A DNA stretch of 38,797 nt from NCBI GenBank assembly GCA_026627385.1, contig JAPNUR010000029.1, positions 1-38,797 on the forward strand. Direction: 5' to 3'. Positions 30,036 through 38,541 of this stretch are shown here, piece by piece; the first letter of the stretch is position 1; every line of letters begins with the position of its first letter. The notes beneath the pieces are model-generated. The model was not told the DNA's origin. It saw only the letters and a list, made by a program, of their open reading frames with translations, and did not search any database. The DNA is from Bacillota bacterium (GTDB lineage Bacteria > Bacillota > Sulfobacillia > Sulfobacillales > Sulfobacillaceae). Position numbers and translations under genes: made by a program.

Positions 30036-30977
30036 ATGTTCGAGCGTGAAGGAGTCTTAAAGATCTTTACGGGGAATGCCAATCGCCCGTTAGCTGAAAA
30101 AATTACCGAACATCTGGGCATTCAACTAGGACAGGCCGACGTCGGGCGATTCTCCAACGGGGAAATTCGCGTGCGTTTGCTGGAAAATGTGCGGGGGGCC
30201 GACGTCTTTATCGTGCAACCCACGTCCAGTCCCGTGAACGACAATCTCATGGAATTGCTCCTGTTGATTGATGCCGCGCGCCGTGCGTCCGCGCGTCGGG
30301 TCACGGCCGTGATGCCGTTTTACGGGTATGCGCGTCAGGACCGCAAGGAGCGGGGTCGCGAACCCATTTCCGCCAAGTTGGTGGCTAACCTCATTACCAC
30401 GGCGGGCGCGCGCCGGGTGTTGACGATGGATCTTCATGCACCGCAAATCCAAGGGTTCTTTGACATCCCTGTGGATAATTTGCAGGGGGGCCGGATCCTC
30501 TCCGAAGCGATTTATCAGAAATCGCTCGATGACCTGATGATCTTTTCCCCGGACGCGGGCGGCGTTTACCGCGCCCGGCAAATGGCCAAGTTTCTTCAGG
30601 CGCCGCTGGGGTTTATTGACAAGCGACGGCCAGAGCCCAATGTGTCCGAAGTGGTCAACGTCATTGGGCGCGTCCGCGACAAAACCGTAGTGATTGTGGA
30701 CGATATGATCGACACCGGCGGTACCATTGCCAAGGCTGCCCAAGCAATCCAAGATTTGGGGGCGAAAGCGGTGTATGCAGCCTGTACCCACCCGGTATTC
30801 TCGGGAGATGCTGCGCGGATTTTAAATGAGTCGCCGTTAAAGGAAATTCTGGTGACCGACACCATTCAGTTAAACCAGCCGCCAGAGCGGACGCGTGTCA
30901 TTTCGGTCGCGCCACTGTTAGCCGAGGCCATCATGCGCGTTCACGAAGATCTGTCGGTGTCGAAGCTGTTTGAATAA
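30036..30977 (+). CDS. prs: Ribose-phosphate pyrophosphokinase
   Basis: 313-residue PRPP synthetase (ribose-5-phosphate + ATP to PRPP + AMP). KIFTGNANRPLAEKITEHLG, DVGRFSNGEIRVRLLENVRG, VMPFYGYARQDRKERGREPI (flexible/ATP region), VLTMDLHAPQIQGFFDIPVD and the PRPP loop VVIVDDMIDTGGTI are all intact. I preferred ATG 30036 over GTG 30033 because GGGAG is then 6 bases away. The stop overlaps the pth start (TAATG). The ctc/rplY gene found between prs and pth in B. subtilis is absent. Confidence 0.97.
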   Translation: MFEREGVLKIFTGNANRPLAEKITEHLGIQLGQADVGRFSNGEIRVRLLENVRGADVFIVQPTSSPVNDNLMELLLLIDAARRASARRVTAVMPFYGYARQDRKERGREPISAKLVANLITTAGARRVLTMDLHAPQIQGFFDIPVDNLQGGRILSEAIYQKSLDDLMIFSPDAGGVYRARQMAKFLQAPLGFIDKRRPEPNVSEVVNVIGRVRDKTVVIVDDMIDTGGTIAKAAQAIQDLGAKAVYAACTHPVFSGDAARILNESPLKEILVTDTIQLNQPPERTRVISVAPLLAEAIMRVHEDLSVSKLFE

Positions 30978-31528
30978 TGGCCCTGAAACTCATTGTCGGG
31001 CTGGGAAACCCAGGCGATCGCTACCGCATGACGCGCCATAACATGGGCTTTTTAGTCTTGGACGCTTGGGCAGAACGCGTGGGAACGCGGTTTCGGCGAA
31101 CCCGGTACGGGTTGGTGGCATCACACGCCGGACTCTGGGCGTTAAAACCGCAGACCTTCATGAACTTGTCGGGCGAAGCTGTGGGCCCCTTTTGTCGCGA
31201 TTATGCCATCAAGCCTGTCGATATCTTAGTGGTGGTCGACGATTTGGATTTGCCGCTAGGCGAGTTGCGCATCAGGCTTCGAGGATCGAGCGGCGGCCAT
31301 AACGGCCTGAAATCCATTATCGACGTGTTGGGAAGCCAAGATTTTCCCCGGATGCGCCTCGGTATCTCGCGACCGCCGGACACGGTGCCGGTCATAGACT
31401 GGGTCTTGGGACGTTTTGCTGCTGACGACATGCATGCGGTCCAGACGGTGATCGATCGGGCGGTGGATGCCCTTGAGACAGCCCGATCAGCGGGACTGGA
31501 GGCAGCGATGAACCGCTACAATGGCTAA
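30977..31528 (+). CDS. pth: Peptidyl-tRNA hydrolase
   Basis: 183-residue Pth (spoVC in B. subtilis), which recycles peptidyl-tRNA. VGLGNPGDRYRMTRHNMGF carries the catalytic His and Asn. LKPQTFMNLSGEAV and LVVVDDLDLPLGELRIRLRG with catalytic Asp, then SSGGHNGLKSIIDVLGSQDF, complete the signature. The start overlaps the prs stop by one base, suggesting coupled translation. Confidence 0.96.
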   Translation: MALKLIVGLGNPGDRYRMTRHNMGFLVLDAWAERVGTRFRRTRYGLVASHAGLWALKPQTFMNLSGEAVGPFCRDYAIKPVDILVVVDDLDLPLGELRIRLRGSSGGHNGLKSIIDVLGSQDFPRMRLGISRPPDTVPVIDWVLGRFAADDMHAVQTVIDRAVDALETARSAGLEAAMNRYNG

Positions 31529-31581
31529 GGTAGACACCGGGCGGGAAGACTCCTGAGAGATTGATCTGAGGAGGGGACGCC

Positions 31582-31791
31582 ATGGTGCGGTACATTTGCC
31601 GCCAATGCGGGCGCGCACTGGGGCAGTTTGCGGGAGACTGGCGTGAACCACGGTTGGGATTGACGCGGCTAGAACCGGAGGATCAAGACGATCTCTTGGA
31701 AATGAACGAAGCGGGCGACGTCGTCTGGGTGAAAATTTTGTGCGAAGAGTGTCTCCCGGTGCCCTGGGACGATGACCTATGGTATAACTAG
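31582..31791 (+). CDS. fin: Anti-sigma-F factor Fin (YabK)
   Basis: 69-residue zinc-binding protein. YICRQCGRALG and LCEECLPVPW supply two CxxC pairs, separated by LGLTRLEPEDQDDLLEMNEA and GDVVWVKI, which parallels the Fin/YabK layout. In B. subtilis Fin inhibits sigma-F in the forespore as sigma-G takes over. The pth-fin-mfd position is the same. ATG 31582 has GAGGAGGGG upstream. A hairpin follows. Confidence 0.88.
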   Translation: MVRYICRQCGRALGQFAGDWREPRLGLTRLEPEDQDDLLEMNEAGDVVWVKILCEECLPVPWDDDLWYN

Positions 31792-31798
31792 AGACACG

Positions 31799-31821
31799 AC
31801 GGGCTAGCCGCACTAGCCCGT
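31799..31821 (+). terminator. 9-bp hairpin between fin and mfd
   Basis: ACGGGCTAG (31799-31807) pairs with CTAGCCCGT (31813-31821) around a 5-base loop. Only a short ATTT follows, so it is probably a partial terminator or transcript end. Confidence 0.5.
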
Positions 31822-31850
31822 ATTTGATGTGCGGGAATGAGAGGGAGGAA

Positions 31851-34800
31851 ATGCCGTCCAACGAGCTGACATCCTTACTGTCCGTATTGTCGGGGTATCA
31901 ACCGTACCAAGCGTTGGTGGCACGGTTGACCGAAGGTCATGTGCGGGCGCAGGTCACCGGCCTTTCCGGTTCGCTACCCACTTTTATGACGGCTTGCATC
32001 GCCCAGGATGTGGCGCGGCCAGTGCTGGTGGTCACGCCCTCCCTCCAAGAAGCCCGGCGCGTCGAGGCGGAGCTCCGCGCGTTTTTGTCCGACAGAGCGG
32101 TGAGCCTTTTGCCGGCGCGGCCCCAACTCGTTGGTGATGTGCGCGCGGAAAGTACCGAATGGCATTACCAACGGCTGAGCGCGCTCTTTCGAGCAGCGCG
32201 CGAGGAGCGTGCGGTGTTGGTTGCACCGGTGGAAGCGTTGCGCCAACGGATGGCGCCGCTTCCGCGGTCGTGGGTGCAGTTAACGCCGGGGCAAGTGCTT
32301 GAACCCGAATCGGTGCGTGCAGCATTGGTGGCGCTGGGATACCAAGCCGAGGCGGAGGTGACGGAAGACGGTCAATTTGCCTGGCGGGGCGCGATCCTCG
32401 ATGTTTACATCCCAGGCGGCCCGGCGGTCCGCATCGAGTGGTTTGACAACGAAGTGGATTCGGTGCGCACCTTCGATCCGACCACCCAGCGGACGGTGGC
32501 GATGCTTGACGCGGTGGAGATTGGGCCGGCGCGCGAGCTGGTGTGGGATGACTTCGCGCGGCGGCGGGCCATCGAGCAGATAAGCCGTGAAGCCGAGGAG
32601 GTGATTCGCAACCTTCAGGCCGTTGGCCGTATCGAGGAGAGCGAGCGGGCCCGTGAGCGCTTCGGCCGCTACCTGCACCAGTTGGGGGAGAACCTGAGTT
32701 TCCCCGGTATTGAGCGCTACAGCGCGGCGTTTTACCGCCCCGAGCCTATCACCGCGGGATTTCGCCGATTGCCCCTGATTATTTACCACGATTGGCCGCG
32801 GATTGATGAGGCATGGCGCGGGTTAGACGCGCAAGAACGCGTGGAGTACGAGCGCCGTTTGGAACGAGGCGATCTGCTGCCCATGGAGCAAGCCCTCCCC
32901 ATCCCCGTGGATCTTTGGTCTCATGAGATTAAAGGGCATGCCGACGTGTTGCTATCCCTCTTACCCCACGGCAGCAACCGGGCCGACGTGAGCCTGAGCC
33001 TGACCGGCCGGCCCGCACCGCGCGTTCATGCGCAAGGGGAACTGTTACAAGCGGAACTGACGCGGTTAAAGAAGGCCCGGATGCGCACCGCGTTAGTGGT
33101 CCGCGATGACGAGAGCGCACGGCTGATGACCCGCCAGGTCATCGATTTAAATCTTCCCGTGCGCCGGGGACTCGGGGTGCCCGGGGAGGTGGGCATTGTC
33201 GTGGGCCCCCTGTCACACGGCTTTGTGGTGGCCGAACTGGGCCTCGCCGTCTTGGCAGAAACCGAGCTGACCGGCCGGGAAAGTCGCACCCGGGTGATGC
33301 GGCGCGAACCCAAGGCGCGCGTCAAATTGCAAGATTTAACTCCCGGCGACTACGTCGTTCACGCCACGCATGGCATTGGACGCTTTCTAGGATTGCGCAC
33401 GCTCGACATTCAAGGACAGCACAAAGATTATCTCCACATCGAGTATTTGGGTCACGACGCATTATACGTGCCAGTAGACCAATTGGGTTTGGTGCAAAAG
33501 TATGTTGGCGTGGAAGGCCAAGAGCCGAAGCTGTCGAAGATGGGTGGGCAAGAGTGGCACCGCACCAAGGAAAAAGCCCGTGCCGCCATTCAGGAGATGG
33601 CGGAGAAGCTGATTCGGCTCTACGCCGTCCGCGAAGCCCGTCCCGGGTATGCGTTTGGGCCGGATACGCCCTGGCAACAAGAGTTTGAGGCCGCGTTCCC
33701 CTTCGAGGAGACACCCGATCAGCTGCGCGCAATTGATGAAATCAAGCGCGACATGGAGCGGCCGCGGCCGATGGATCGCTTGCTTTTAGGTGATGTCGGC
33801 TACGGCAAAACCGAGGTGGCCTTAAGAGCGGCGTTCAAGGCCATTATGGCGGGAAAGCAAGTGGCCTTTCTAGTGCCCACGACGCTCCTCGCCGAACAAC
33901 ACTTTAGTACGGCGCGCTCGCGCATGGCGCCCTACCCGATTACGGTGGAAGTGTTGAGCCGCTTTCGCACCCCCAAGCAACAACAAGAGATCCTTGGGCG
34001 GGTAAAAAAAGGTCAGGTCGATTTATTGATTGGCACCCACCGGTTGTTAGGCAAGGATGTTGTGTTTCAGGACTTGGGACTGCTCATTATCGACGAAGAA
34101 CATCGCTTTGGCGTGCAGCATAAAGAGCGCATCAAGGCCCTCAGAGAAAATGTCGATGTCTTGACATTGACCGCGACCCCGATTCCTCGCACTTTGCACA
34201 TGGCGATGGTCGGCATTCGCGATATGAGCGTGATTGAGACCCCGCCTGAGGATCGCTTGCCGGTGGAAACCGTCGTCGTTGAATACGATGATGAGTTGAT
34301 TCGCGATGCAATCCGTCGCGAATTGGATCGCGGAGGCCAAGTCTATTACGTCCAAAATCGCATCATGGCAATGGATCGCACGGCAGAGCGTTTAAAGCGC
34401 CTGATTCCCGACGTGCGCATGGGCATCGTTCATGGCCAAATGCCGGAAACCCGTATTGAAGATGTCATGGCTCGGTTCATTGACCAAGAGTATGATGTGT
34501 TATTAGCGACCAATATTATCGAGTCGGGCCTTGATATTCCCAACGCCAACACCCTCATCGTTGAAGACGCTGACCGTTTAGGTTTGGCCCAGCTGTATCA
34601 GCTGCGCGGCCGCGTCGGGCGCTCGGCGCGCGTGGCGTATGCTTACTTCACGTTCCGGCGCGACAAGGTCATTACGCCTCAAGCAGAAAAACGGTTGGAA
34701 GCGATTCGGGAATTTACGGAGCTCGGCGCGGGTTACCAAATTGCATTGCGCGATTTGGAGATTCGCGGGGCGGGCAATATTCTCGGCCCGGAACAGCACG

Positions 34801-35396
34801 GCTTCATTGCCGCCGTGGGATTTGATCTGTATACCAGTATGCTGGCGGAGGCCATTCGCGAGCTCAAAGGTGAGGCGCCGCAGGAGTTGCCCGATCCGAC
34901 CATAGATATTGAAGTGGACGCGTATCTTCCTGACACCTATGTCGACGACCCACGGCAGAAAATTGAATTGTATAAGCGGTTGGTGTCTTCGCGCACGCTA
35001 TCCGAAGTGGAGGAGCTGGCCGCAGAAATGGAGGATCGTTTTGGATCGCCACCGGCGGCCGTGGACCGGCTGGTCAAGCTGACGCGCGTGCGGGTTTTAG
35101 CCAAGTTGGTGCGGTTAGTCTGGATTGGCCAGCGCGCAGGTCGACTCGTATTACGCGGGACCGAGGACACGCGCGTGGAGCCGGCAGCCTTGCAGGCACT
35201 GGCCAACCGATTTCCGGGGAGGCTTCTACCCGCTGCCAACCGGGTTCCAGAAGTGGCCATTAAAATGCCGGTCCGCGCAACGGCGCTCGATTATCTCGAT
35301 GCGGCTGAAGCGGCTTTAACCCTCCTGAAAGGAGAAGAGCAGCGTGTGGGGCAAGGGGAACCGCTGGGCGTGGGTCGGCATCATCAGCATCCTTAG
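31851..35396 (+). CDS. mfd: Transcription-repair coupling factor Mfd
   Basis: About 1181 residues. An N-terminal UvrB-like module is followed by the RNA polymerase-interacting CarD/RID domain (LTPGDYVVHATHGIGRFLG, near residue 496), a RecG-like translocase (LLLGDVGYGKTEVALRAAFK near 647, LGLLIIDEEHRFGVQHKERI near 748, LTATPIPRTLHMAMVGIRDM, QLRGRVGRSARVAYAYF) and a C-terminal TRCF domain. It removes stalled RNA polymerase and recruits UvrA. The start is uncertain: AGGGAGG lies only 2 bases before ATG 31851, and ATG 31827 or TTG 31824 are in frame but have no ribosome-binding site. The last 53 bases overlap the next gene. Confidence 0.97.
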   Translation: MPSNELTSLLSVLSGYQPYQALVARLTEGHVRAQVTGLSGSLPTFMTACIAQDVARPVLVVTPSLQEARRVEAELRAFLSDRAVSLLPARPQLVGDVRAESTEWHYQRLSALFRAAREERAVLVAPVEALRQRMAPLPRSWVQLTPGQVLEPESVRAALVALGYQAEAEVTEDGQFAWRGAILDVYIPGGPAVRIEWFDNEVDSVRTFDPTTQRTVAMLDAVEIGPARELVWDDFARRRAIEQISREAEEVIRNLQAVGRIEESERARERFGRYLHQLGENLSFPGIERYSAAFYRPEPITAGFRRLPLIIYHDWPRIDEAWRGLDAQERVEYERRLERGDLLPMEQALPIPVDLWSHEIKGHADVLLSLLPHGSNRADVSLSLTGRPAPRVHAQGELLQAELTRLKKARMRTALVVRDDESARLMTRQVIDLNLPVRRGLGVPGEVGIVVGPLSHGFVVAELGLAVLAETELTGRESRTRVMRREPKARVKLQDLTPGDYVVHATHGIGRFLGLRTLDIQGQHKDYLHIEYLGHDALYVPVDQLGLVQKYVGVEGQEPKLSKMGGQEWHRTKEKARAAIQEMAEKLIRLYAVREARPGYAFGPDTPWQQEFEAAFPFEETPDQLRAIDEIKRDMERPRPMDRLLLGDVGYGKTEVALRAAFKAIMAGKQVAFLVPTTLLAEQHFSTARSRMAPYPITVEVLSRFRTPKQQQEILGRVKKGQVDLLIGTHRLLGKDVVFQDLGLLIIDEEHRFGVQHKERIKALRENVDVLTLTATPIPRTLHMAMVGIRDMSVIETPPEDRLPVETVVVEYDDELIRDAIRRELDRGGQVYYVQNRIMAMDRTAERLKRLIPDVRMGIVHGQMPETRIEDVMARFIDQEYDVLLATNIIESGLDIPNANTLIVEDADRLGLAQLYQLRGRVGRSARVAYAYFTFRRDKVITPQAEKRLEAIREFTELGAGYQIALRDLEIRGAGNILGPEQHGFIAAVGFDLYTSMLAEAIRELKGEAPQELPDPTIDIEVDAYLPDTYVDDPRQKIELYKRLVSSRTLSEVEELAAEMEDRFGSPPAAVDRLVKLTRVRVLAKLVRLVWIGQRAGRLVLRGTEDTRVEPAALQALANRFPGRLLPAANRVPEVAIKMPVRATALDYLDAAEAALTLLKGEEQRVGQGEPLGVGRHHQHP

Positions 35397-36288
35397 CGCC
35401 TGGGGTACGGGATGTGGCCTGACGGCAGCCAGCCGTCCGGTGGCCCGTGCGGGTTCGTTCGTCGTGACGAACGGAGAGGTGTCGGCGGCGCGGGTCGTCA
35501 ACCAAATGGTGCAGCACACGCACCTCGATACCACACCGAAGGCCGTCTACGCTCAGGTTCTCGCCGTCAGCGAAGCGGCGATGGTGGCTCATTGGGCGGA
35601 GCAGCATCGCGTAAAGGGACTTGGAAGGGCTAAGGCCCTGGCGGACCAATGGATGACACGCACGTTAATTCCTCGTCTTGGCGGCCCCCACGAATGGTCC
35701 GGACGTCTTCAGGCCTTGGGCACTAATCCCACGGATGTGCGTACATATCTCACGGATCAGTTTGCCGTAGAGGCTTTATATCAGCAGGTAACACGCCGCG
35801 TTCCCCAGCCTACCCTCTTGGAACAACAGCAGGATTACCATCACAATGCGGCCTATTACATGAGCCCTCCGCAGGTGTTGGTGCGCACCATTACGGTCAA
35901 GTCTCAGGCTGACGCTAATGCGGTGATGCACGCCTTAAAGGGCGGCGCCCGCTTTAGTGCGTTAGCCTTTAAAGAATCCCGAGACCGCTATCGTGCGGCC
36001 GGGGGTAGTCGTGGTTGGGTGAATTGGGGAGCCTCTACAGCCCTTTCACGGCCGTTGGCCCGAGCGGTGTTGGGGATGCGGCCAGGGGTTCCCCGCATAG
36101 TTCACGGCCCATTCGGCTACGCTATTCTCGAGGTGCAGGCGTGGCGTCAGGGCACGATGGTGCCGTTTTCTCAGGTTGAGCCAGCCATACGAGCCGCACT
36201 GTGGCAACGAGCGCGAAACGCAGCGTTTAGCCGCTGGGTTCACCGCCTCTTAGCCCGCGAACCGATTCGCGTCCTGATCCCAAGCTGA
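35344..36288 (+). CDS. Exported PPIC-type peptidyl-prolyl isomerase (PrsA/SurA-like)
   Basis: 314 residues. An N-terminal hydrophobic segment (about 8-24, WAWVGIISILSAWGTGC) may be a signal peptide; the Cys at 24 lies in an imperfect lipobox (GTGC). A SurA-N-like helical region is followed by a parvulin domain near 170-265: YYMSPPQVLVRTITVKSQAD, ALKGGARFSALAFKESRD, GGSRGWVNWG, GPFGYAILEVQAW. It probably assists folding outside the membrane. GTG 35344 has AAAGGAG upstream and lies inside the end of mfd, indicating translational coupling. B. subtilis has no prsA between mfd and spoVT, so this is a local addition. Confidence 0.85.
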   Translation: MWGKGNRWAWVGIISILSAWGTGCGLTAASRPVARAGSFVVTNGEVSAARVVNQMVQHTHLDTTPKAVYAQVLAVSEAAMVAHWAEQHRVKGLGRAKALADQWMTRTLIPRLGGPHEWSGRLQALGTNPTDVRTYLTDQFAVEALYQQVTRRVPQPTLLEQQQDYHHNAAYYMSPPQVLVRTITVKSQADANAVMHALKGGARFSALAFKESRDRYRAAGGSRGWVNWGASTALSRPLARAVLGMRPGVPRIVHGPFGYAILEVQAWRQGTMVPFSQVEPAIRAALWQRARNAAFSRWVHRLLAREPIRVLIPS

Positions 36289-36308
36289 ACCGCCGAGTTG
36301 GGGACAAC

Positions 36309-36338
36309 GCATAATCGGTCGTCGCCCTCGATATACTA
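36309..36338 (+). promoter_or_regulatory. Putative forespore (sigma-G/F) promoter of spoVT
   Basis: GCATA at 36309-36313 and TATACTA at 36332-36338 are separated by 18 bases. They resemble GnATR and CATnnTA with one mismatch in the -10. B. subtilis spoVT is sigma-G dependent. Confidence 0.5.
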
Positions 36339-36372
36339 CCTCTGAAGATACGAAGCGAAAGGGGGCGCTCAG

Positions 36373-36927
36373 TTGAAGGCTACAGGAATCGTCCGTAGGA
36401 TTGACGACTTAGGCCGCGTGGTGATTCCCAAAGAGATCCGGCGAACCCTCAGAATTCGCGAAGGGGATCCGTTGGAAATCTTCGTCGACCGGGACGGCGA
36501 AGTCATTCTCAAGAAGTATTCGCCTATCGGCGAACTTGGCGATTTCGCCAAAGAATATGCGGATTCGCTGTACGAAGCAGTTGGCCATATTGCGTTAATT
36601 GCGGATCGCGACGCCGTGATTGCGGTGGCCGGAGCCCCGAAGAAGGAGTTTTTGAATAAGCCCGTCGGCGCTCTGGTAGAGAAGGCGATGGAGGATCGCA
36701 AAACGCTGTTTTTTAACCGAGGAGACCACCGTCCCAAAGGAAGCATTATTGGCGATGAGGACGAAGACAAATTTGTGGCCGAGGTGATTGCGCCAATTAT
36801 CGCTGAGGGCGATCCGATCGGGGCGATTATCATTTGCAGTCGGGAACCTGACGTCAAGATGGGGGAAATGGAGATAAAATTGGCGGAGACGGCAGCGGGC
36901 TTCCTGGCTAAGCAAATGGAACAATAA
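36373..36927 (+). CDS. spoVT: Stage V sporulation protein T (AbrB-type regulator)
   Basis: 184-residue SpoVT. Residues 1-50 are an AbrB swapped-hairpin DNA-binding domain (KATGIVRRIDDLGRVVIPKE, IRRTLRIREGDPLEIFVD). The remainder is a GAF-like ligand domain (HIALIADRDAVIAVAGAPKK, VIAPIIAEGDPIGAIIICSR). It tunes sigma-G genes in the forespore. TTG 36373 is supported by AAAGGGGG about 8 bases upstream and by the conserved start of the family. It is followed by a strong terminator. Confidence 0.97.
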   Translation: MKATGIVRRIDDLGRVVIPKEIRRTLRIREGDPLEIFVDRDGEVILKKYSPIGELGDFAKEYADSLYEAVGHIALIADRDAVIAVAGAPKKEFLNKPVGALVEKAMEDRKTLFFNRGDHRPKGSIIGDEDEDKFVAEVIAPIIAEGDPIGAIIICSREPDVKMGEMEIKLAETAAGFLAKQMEQ

Positions 36928-36958
36928 CAGTTACTGACCACAACTCAACCGTGGGAGT

Positions 36959-36995
36959 CCGCAATGATCTCGCCGCAGGATCATTGCGGTTTTTT
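36959..36995 (+). terminator. Strong intrinsic terminator after spoVT
   Basis: CCGCAATGATC (36959-36969) pairs perfectly with GATCATTGCGG (36979-36989), followed by TTTTTT. Confidence 0.93.
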
Positions 36996-37780
36996 CGTTT
37001 CCAATTGTTCCGGGCCGCGTGCATACTGTGGCGTCTTCGCACTGTCAGGGACGAGCGGTTTCGGTGAAGAGTTCCCTCCGGTCAAATTTCTCCCCTCTAG
37101 TCAGCATATTATTAGCTAATATCATTTGACAGAGGATGGCGAATCTCCCCATTGTCGTCCGCATATTGGCCGATGGTATCCAATGGGGCGCCGCCGGCTT
37201 CTATAACGCCCCATGGGTGGTAAACGGTGGCGGGCTCTAAGCACCGGCCTCGCGCGACCATTAGGCGATGCGATCCATGTTCATCCGCGTAAGGGGAAGG
37301 AGGATCTCGGGATTTACGCCATTGTTTCCGGTACCAACTCCCATGCCAAAGGGGTCGTTGTGCCTCCAATGGCTTTTGGTGGACGGCTATACGGTCCGAC
37401 AACCGAGGATTAGACGGATCACGACGGCTGGTCGACCACGGCGGCAGGGCTAGAGTACGTCCGGCGTCAAGCAGCGGTTATGGTTCCCACCTAAGTGACC
37501 ATCCCCAGCCTCCGCCATTTTACGGGAGTGCGGGCCGTATCGTCCCAACCAGATTCGCTATTCGGTGGTCGGCGACCTTCTAACACGTGTCAACTATCGT
37601 CGGAGAGACGAATGGGGGAAAACTACACGTCCGCGTTGATAAGGGATGTAGGCCCAACCCGTTCTTTTTACCATGGAGGCGGACCATATCGCATTACCTG
37701 CCGGGAAGAGCTATGACCAAGTGCGGCGGTATATGCTAATGTGACAATGACGTCAAATAGTGCGCCTTGGAGGATTCGCC
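36996..37780. other. Unassigned region between spoVT terminator and nucleotidyltransferase pair
   Basis: No supported gene in about 780 bases. Short open frames on both strands (37112-37402 on -, 37213-37413 and 37495-37716 on +) lack ribosome-binding sites and motifs. An AT-rich island with a small palindrome (ATATTA-TTAGC-TAATAT) lies near 37106-37122, in contrast to the GC-rich surroundings. A decayed gene is possible but I cannot identify one. Confidence 0.4.
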
Positions 37781-38119
37781 GTGGAATTTCGTGAGTTAGT
37801 CGCTGCACGTCAAGAGTATCAGGACCTCCTTTGGCAGGTGGCCGGCCAGGTGGCCGCCCAACTGTATAGCTACGGTGTTCACAAAGTCATCCTTTTCGGG
37901 TCAGTGCCCCAGGGGAAAGCTCGCCTGGAGAGCGATGTTGACCTGTTGGTGATTTGGGAAACAAACCTCCCGCCCCCAGAGCGTACCGCGGCACTTTATC
38001 GAGTACTGGGACCGCAGCCCGTTCCGGTGGACTTGATCGTGTTGACACCCCAAGAAGCTGACATTCGTTGCCGTTCAGCATTTGGTCGTCAGATTTTTCA
38101 AGAAGGAGTGCTGTTATGA
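37781..38119 (+). CDS. MNT-domain nucleotidyltransferase
   Basis: 112-residue minimal nucleotidyltransferase. VILFGSVPQGKARLESDVDL fits the GSx(10)DxD motif, and PVDLIVLTPQEA holds the third acidic residue. It is of a different branch from the copy at 13844-14161: it has a longer N-terminal helix and lies first in its operon. GTG 37781 has GGAGG 7 bases upstream. The frame opens at 37760 but that start precedes the ribosome-binding site. The stop overlaps the HEPN gene start (ATGA). Likely antitoxin of a HEPN/MNT pair, by family knowledge. Confidence 0.85.
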   Translation: MEFRELVAARQEYQDLLWQVAGQVAAQLYSYGVHKVILFGSVPQGKARLESDVDLLVIWETNLPPPERTAALYRVLGPQPVPVDLIVLTPQEADIRCRSAFGRQIFQEGVLL

Positions 38120-38541
38120 AAAATTTGTGGACGGAGGACGCCATCTTATGGCTTGGGCAGGCGGAGCTAGATCTGTCAACGGCGCGACAGTTGATTGTGA
38201 CGGCATCGTACGCGGCCTGCTTCTACGCACAGCAAGCCAGCGAAAAAGCCTTGAAATCCGTTTACGTACTGTACGGCTTAGGCTTGCCGCGAGTTCATTC
38301 CATTGGCCGCCTCATTGCGGGACTGGAAGACCAATTTAGCATGATGAGCGCGCACCGGGATAGTGCGGCGATTTTGGATGGCTATTACATCGGAACCCGT
38401 TATCCCAGTGCGGAACTCGGCCAAATTCCAGGAAAGAATTACACCCCCAAAAATGCTGAAGATGCGGTGACTATGGCTGAAGAGATTGTCCGCACGTGCC
38501 AAAATATCTTTGCCCAAAGTCAGCTGTCTGAAGATGGCTGA
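38116..38541 (+). CDS. HEPN-domain protein
   Basis: 141-residue helical protein of the classic HEPN family (PF05168-like). EDAILWLGQAELDLSTARQL, then YAACFYAQQASEKALKSVYV and DGYYIGTRYPSAELG are the family blocks; the RYP near residue 95 is the conserved C-terminal motif. In known pairs the HEPN protein can be an RNase toxin neutralised by its nucleotidyltransferase partner. ATG 38116 has AAGGAG 7 bases upstream and overlaps the nucleotidyltransferase stop. The clear Rx4-6H motif of toxic HEPNs is not obvious here, so activity is uncertain. Confidence 0.87.
   Translation: MKNLWTEDAILWLGQAELDLSTARQLIVTASYAACFYAQQASEKALKSVYVLYGLGLPRVHSIGRLIAGLEDQFSMMSAHRDSAAILDGYYIGTRYPSAELGQIPGKNYTPKNAEDAVTMAEEIVRTCQNIFAQSQLSEDG

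Noticed and set aside
37112-37402. 96-residue - frame and overlapping + frames
   Set aside because: No motif and no ribosome-binding site, with several competing frames in the same stretch.
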